A stretch of DNA of 33,815 bases from an uncultured Caryophanales bacterium (GTDB lineage Bacteria; Bacillota_I; Bacilli_A; RF39; UBA660), in the NCBI GenBank assembly GCA_947302515.1, contig CAMYVT010000018.1, forward strand, positions 1-33,815, written 5' to 3'. Below, one piece after another: positions 31,920 to 33,815 of the stretch. The notes below the pieces were generated by a model, which made no database searches, was not told the origin of the DNA, and saw nothing but the letters and a program-made list of their open reading frames with translations. The translations under genes were made by a program, and so were the position numbers. Position 1 is the stretch's first letter. Each line of letters begins with the position of its first letter.

Positions 31920-32351
31920 TTATTCTTCTATTTTTTCTTCCTTTTTATCCTTTTTAGAAGTCTTCTTAGTTGCTTTTTTTTCTTCTTTTTTAACTTCTGG
32001 TTTTGCTTCATCTACTAATCTTAATATTACCATTAAAGCGTCATCTCCACGTCTTTCTGATAATTTTAAAATTTGAGTATAACCACCATTACGGTTTTCA
32101 AAACGTTTAGCTAAGTCATTGAATAATTTATCAACAACTTCTTTATCATTGTGTAAGAAAGCTAATGCTTTACGACGAGACATCAAATCACCTTTTTTAG
32201 CATAAGTGATCATTTTTTCTACAAATTTACGAGCTTCTTTTGCTCTTGTTTCAGTAGTTGTAATTGATTCATTCATAACTACTTGTTTTGTTAAAGTCGC
32301 AAGCATACTTCTTCTATGTTTGTTATCTACACCTAATTTTCTATATGCCAT
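31920..32351 (-). CDS. rplQ: Ribosomal protein L17
   Basis: The 143-residue protein has the conserved N-terminus [20 protein letters not shown], the block [20 protein letters not shown], and the GGYTQILKL and [14 protein letters not shown] stretches near the end of the L17 fold. The last 25 residues are a Lys/Glu-rich tail not present in the core family (about 118 residues), a common but variable extension. GGAGG precedes the ATG, 17 bp after rpoA. Confidence 0.97.
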   Translation of the reverse strand: MAYRKLGVDNKHRRSMLATLTKQVVMNESITTTETRAKEARKFVEKMITYAKKGDLMSRRKALAFLHNDKEVVDKLFNDLAKRFENRNGGYTQILKLSERRGDDALMVILRLVDEAKPEVKKEEKKATKKTSKKDKKEEKIEE

Positions 32352-32368
32352 AGTACTTCCTCCTTATC

Positions 32369-33319
32369 TTAGTCTTCATCACGTAATACTAGGCCCATAT
32401 CTCTAATTTTATCTAATACTTCTTTTAGAGATTTCTTTCCTAAATTACGTATTTTCATCATATCTGATTCACTCTTGTTAACAAGATCTTGTAATGTATG
32501 AATTCCAGCTCTCTTTAAGCAGTTATATGCTCTTACAGAGAAATCTAAATCTTCAATTGAAGTTTCTAAAGCTTTTACCTTAGGATCTTCAGTTTTTTCA
32601 ATCATCATTCCACTTACATCAGCAATTGCTGATAAATCAGTAACAATTTCCAAGTGTTCTATTAAGATACGACTAGCTAATGCGATAGCTTCTTCTGGTT
32701 TAATTGAACCATTTGTCCAAACATCCATAATTAACTTATCATAGCTTTCATCTTGTCCAACACGAGCGTTTCCAACTTCATATGAAACTCTTTCAATAGG
32801 AGAATATAATGAATCAACAGCAATTTCTCCAACTTTCTTAATATCATGTATTCTCTTGTTGTCTTCACTTCTAACATATCCACGACCATTTGTAACAGTC
32901 ATTTCCATATTTAATGAAGCTCCTTTAGATAATGTACAAATTACTTTATCTTGATTAATTACTTCTATATCTGCATCATGCTCAATATCAGCTGCAGTTA
33001 CTTCTCCTTCTTTTGTAGTATTAATACGTACTACTTTTGCTTCAGTTGAATGATTTTTAAATACTATCCCTTTTAAATTTAAAATAATAGTAGTTACATC
33101 TTCATATACTCCATCGATTGTTTGAAATTCATGAAGTACTCCATCAATTTTAACACTACTAATTGCACTTCCAGGTAATGATGATAACATTACTCTTCTT
33201 AATGCATTTCCGATAGTAGTACCAAATCCTCTTTCTAATGGTTCTAACTCAAATCTTCCATAAAAGTTATTCTCAATTGAATCAGTTATTTTATATATTG
33301 GTTTTTCAAATTGTAACAT
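32369..33319 (-). CDS. rpoA: RNA polymerase alpha subunit
   Basis: The 316-residue protein has the N-terminal dimerisation domain (LEPLERGFGTTIGNALRRVM, LSSLPGSAISSVKIDGVLHE) up to about residue 230. A linker follows, then the C-terminal DNA- and activator-binding domain (LDFSVRAYNCLKRAGIHTLQ, RNLGKKSLKEVLDKI). The length matches Bacilli RpoA. GGGAGG precedes the ATG. The usual order rpsK-rpoA-rplQ is kept. The upstream gap of 142 bp is longer than normal and carries an odd repeat of the rpsK end. Confidence 0.98.
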   Translation of the reverse strand: MLQFEKPIYKITDSIENNFYGRFELEPLERGFGTTIGNALRRVMLSSLPGSAISSVKIDGVLHEFQTIDGVYEDVTTIILNLKGIVFKNHSTEAKVVRINTTKEGEVTAADIEHDADIEVINQDKVICTLSKGASLNMEMTVTNGRGYVRSEDNKRIHDIKKVGEIAVDSLYSPIERVSYEVGNARVGQDESYDKLIMDVWTNGSIKPEEAIALASRILIEHLEIVTDLSAIADVSGMMIEKTEDPKVKALETSIEDLDFSVRAYNCLKRAGIHTLQDLVNKSESDMMKIRNLGKKSLKEVLDKIRDMGLVLRDED

Positions 33320-33393
33320 GAAACTAACCTCCCTTTACTTTTTAAAAACAAACCTTTTTTCCTAACTTTTAATCCTCAATAATTGCTTCCCAA

Positions 33394-33425
33394 ATTATAC
33401 TCTTGGTAGTTGGTGGACAATGTCC
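33394..33425 (-). repeat. Imperfect copy of the rpsK 3' end in the rpsK-rpoA gap
   Basis: Aligned with 33461-33494 (the end of rpsK), 27 of 34 positions match with one 2-nt gap. The copy contains TATAAT with TTGTCC 15 bp upstream on the minus strand, so it may also have become a weak internal promoter for rpoA. Confidence 0.45.
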
Positions 33426-33461
33426 TTATCCTCTACGTTGTTTTAATGAATAATACTCTTA

Positions 33462-33815
33462 TTATCCTCTTGGTCGTTTTGGTGGACGACATCCATTATG
33501 TGGAATTGGAGTAACATCAGCGATAGCTGTTACTTCTAGTCCTGCAGTTTGTAATGAACGTATTGCAGTTTCACGTCCTGGTCCTAAACCTTTAACACGA
33601 ACCTCTACTTTACGCATTCCCATATCGAATGCAGCTTTTCCAGCAGCTTCTGCAGCCATTCCGGCAGCGAATGGAGTTGATTTCTTACTTCCCTTGAAAC
33701 CTATTGCACCAGATGATGCCCAGCTTATTACATTACCATCTTTATCTGTAATTGTTGTAATAGTATTATTAAATGTTGAATGAATATGAGCAATTCCTTC
33801 TGGAACATTCTTTTT
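33462..33815 (-). CDS. rpsK: Ribosomal protein S11, N-terminus cut by the window edge
   Basis: The visible 117 residues start [20 protein letters not shown] and continue through [40 protein letters not shown] and the invariant end [11 protein letters not shown]. All are typical of S11, which is usually about 128 residues, so roughly ten residues lie outside the window. An internal Met at 33659 is not the start. It is the upstream neighbour of rpoA as in most Firmicutes. Confidence 0.97.
   Translation of the reverse strand, partial: KKNVPEGIAHIHSTFNNTITTITDKDGNVISWASSGAIGFKGSKKSTPFAAGMAAEAAGKAAFDMGMRKVEVRVKGLGPGRETAIRSLQTAGLEVTAIADVTPIPHNGCRPPKRPRG

Noticed and set aside
1..33815. tRNA, rRNA, CRISPR array, IS element or prophage
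   Set aside because: No cloverleaf with CCA end, no regularly spaced repeats, no transposase or integrase frame and no phage structural genes were found.

Overview
The window is strongly AT-rich DNA from a low-GC Gram-positive bacterium. The standard code fits, because genes such as the radical SAM gene end on TGA. The right half preserves the Bacilli gene order rpsK-rpoA-rplQ-(ecfA1-ecfA2)-truA-rplM-rpsI. Together with SipW/TasA-type genes, an EssC-type VII secretion locus and strong GGAGG ribosome sites, this points to Bacillota, probably an anaerobic, host-associated Bacilli lineage (acetate kinase, PflX-like radical SAM protein). No rRNA, tRNA, IS element, CRISPR array or prophage is visible.

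Layout. 1-2.7 kb: minus-strand membrane and surface proteins (partial hypothetical, CmpB-like permease, Ig-like surface protein, DMT transporter). 2.7-5.6 kb: WXG/LXG-like secreted candidate, zinc-ribbon membrane protein, lipoprotein. 5.7-10.2 kb: aquaporin, unknown membrane protein, AraC-type regulator, orphan VirD4/TraG ATPase, membrane-anchored nucleotidyltransferase. 10.2-13 kb: ackA, PflX-like radical SAM enzyme, membrane thioredoxin. 13-16.1 kb: a three-gene operon with a TasA/CalY-like protein, a SipW-type signal peptidase fused to a large membrane region, and a DUF5305-like protein, preceded by a structured leader RNA with a possible pseudoknot. 16.1-19.2 kb: HtrA protease translationally coupled to an Abi_2 HEPN gene, then a zinc-dependent phospholipase C-like gene. 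19.2-24.7 kb: a compact type VII secretion operon (essC, yukD-like, WXG100-like, small helical protein). 24.7-33.8 kb: ribosomal protein/RNA polymerase backbone carrying insertions, including two degenerate EcfA-like ATPases without EcfT and a second SipW-type substrate.

How parts may work together. EssC, YukD and the WXG100-like protein would form the secretion machine, and the distant WXG/LXG-like protein at 2.7-3.5 kb is a candidate substrate. The SipW-type peptidase probably processes both the adjacent TasA-like protein and the DUF6273-like protein at 30.6-31.8 kb, which share a signal-peptide motif. Intergenic regions are very short. In several, the terminator hairpin of one gene appears to contribute the -35 box of the next promoter.
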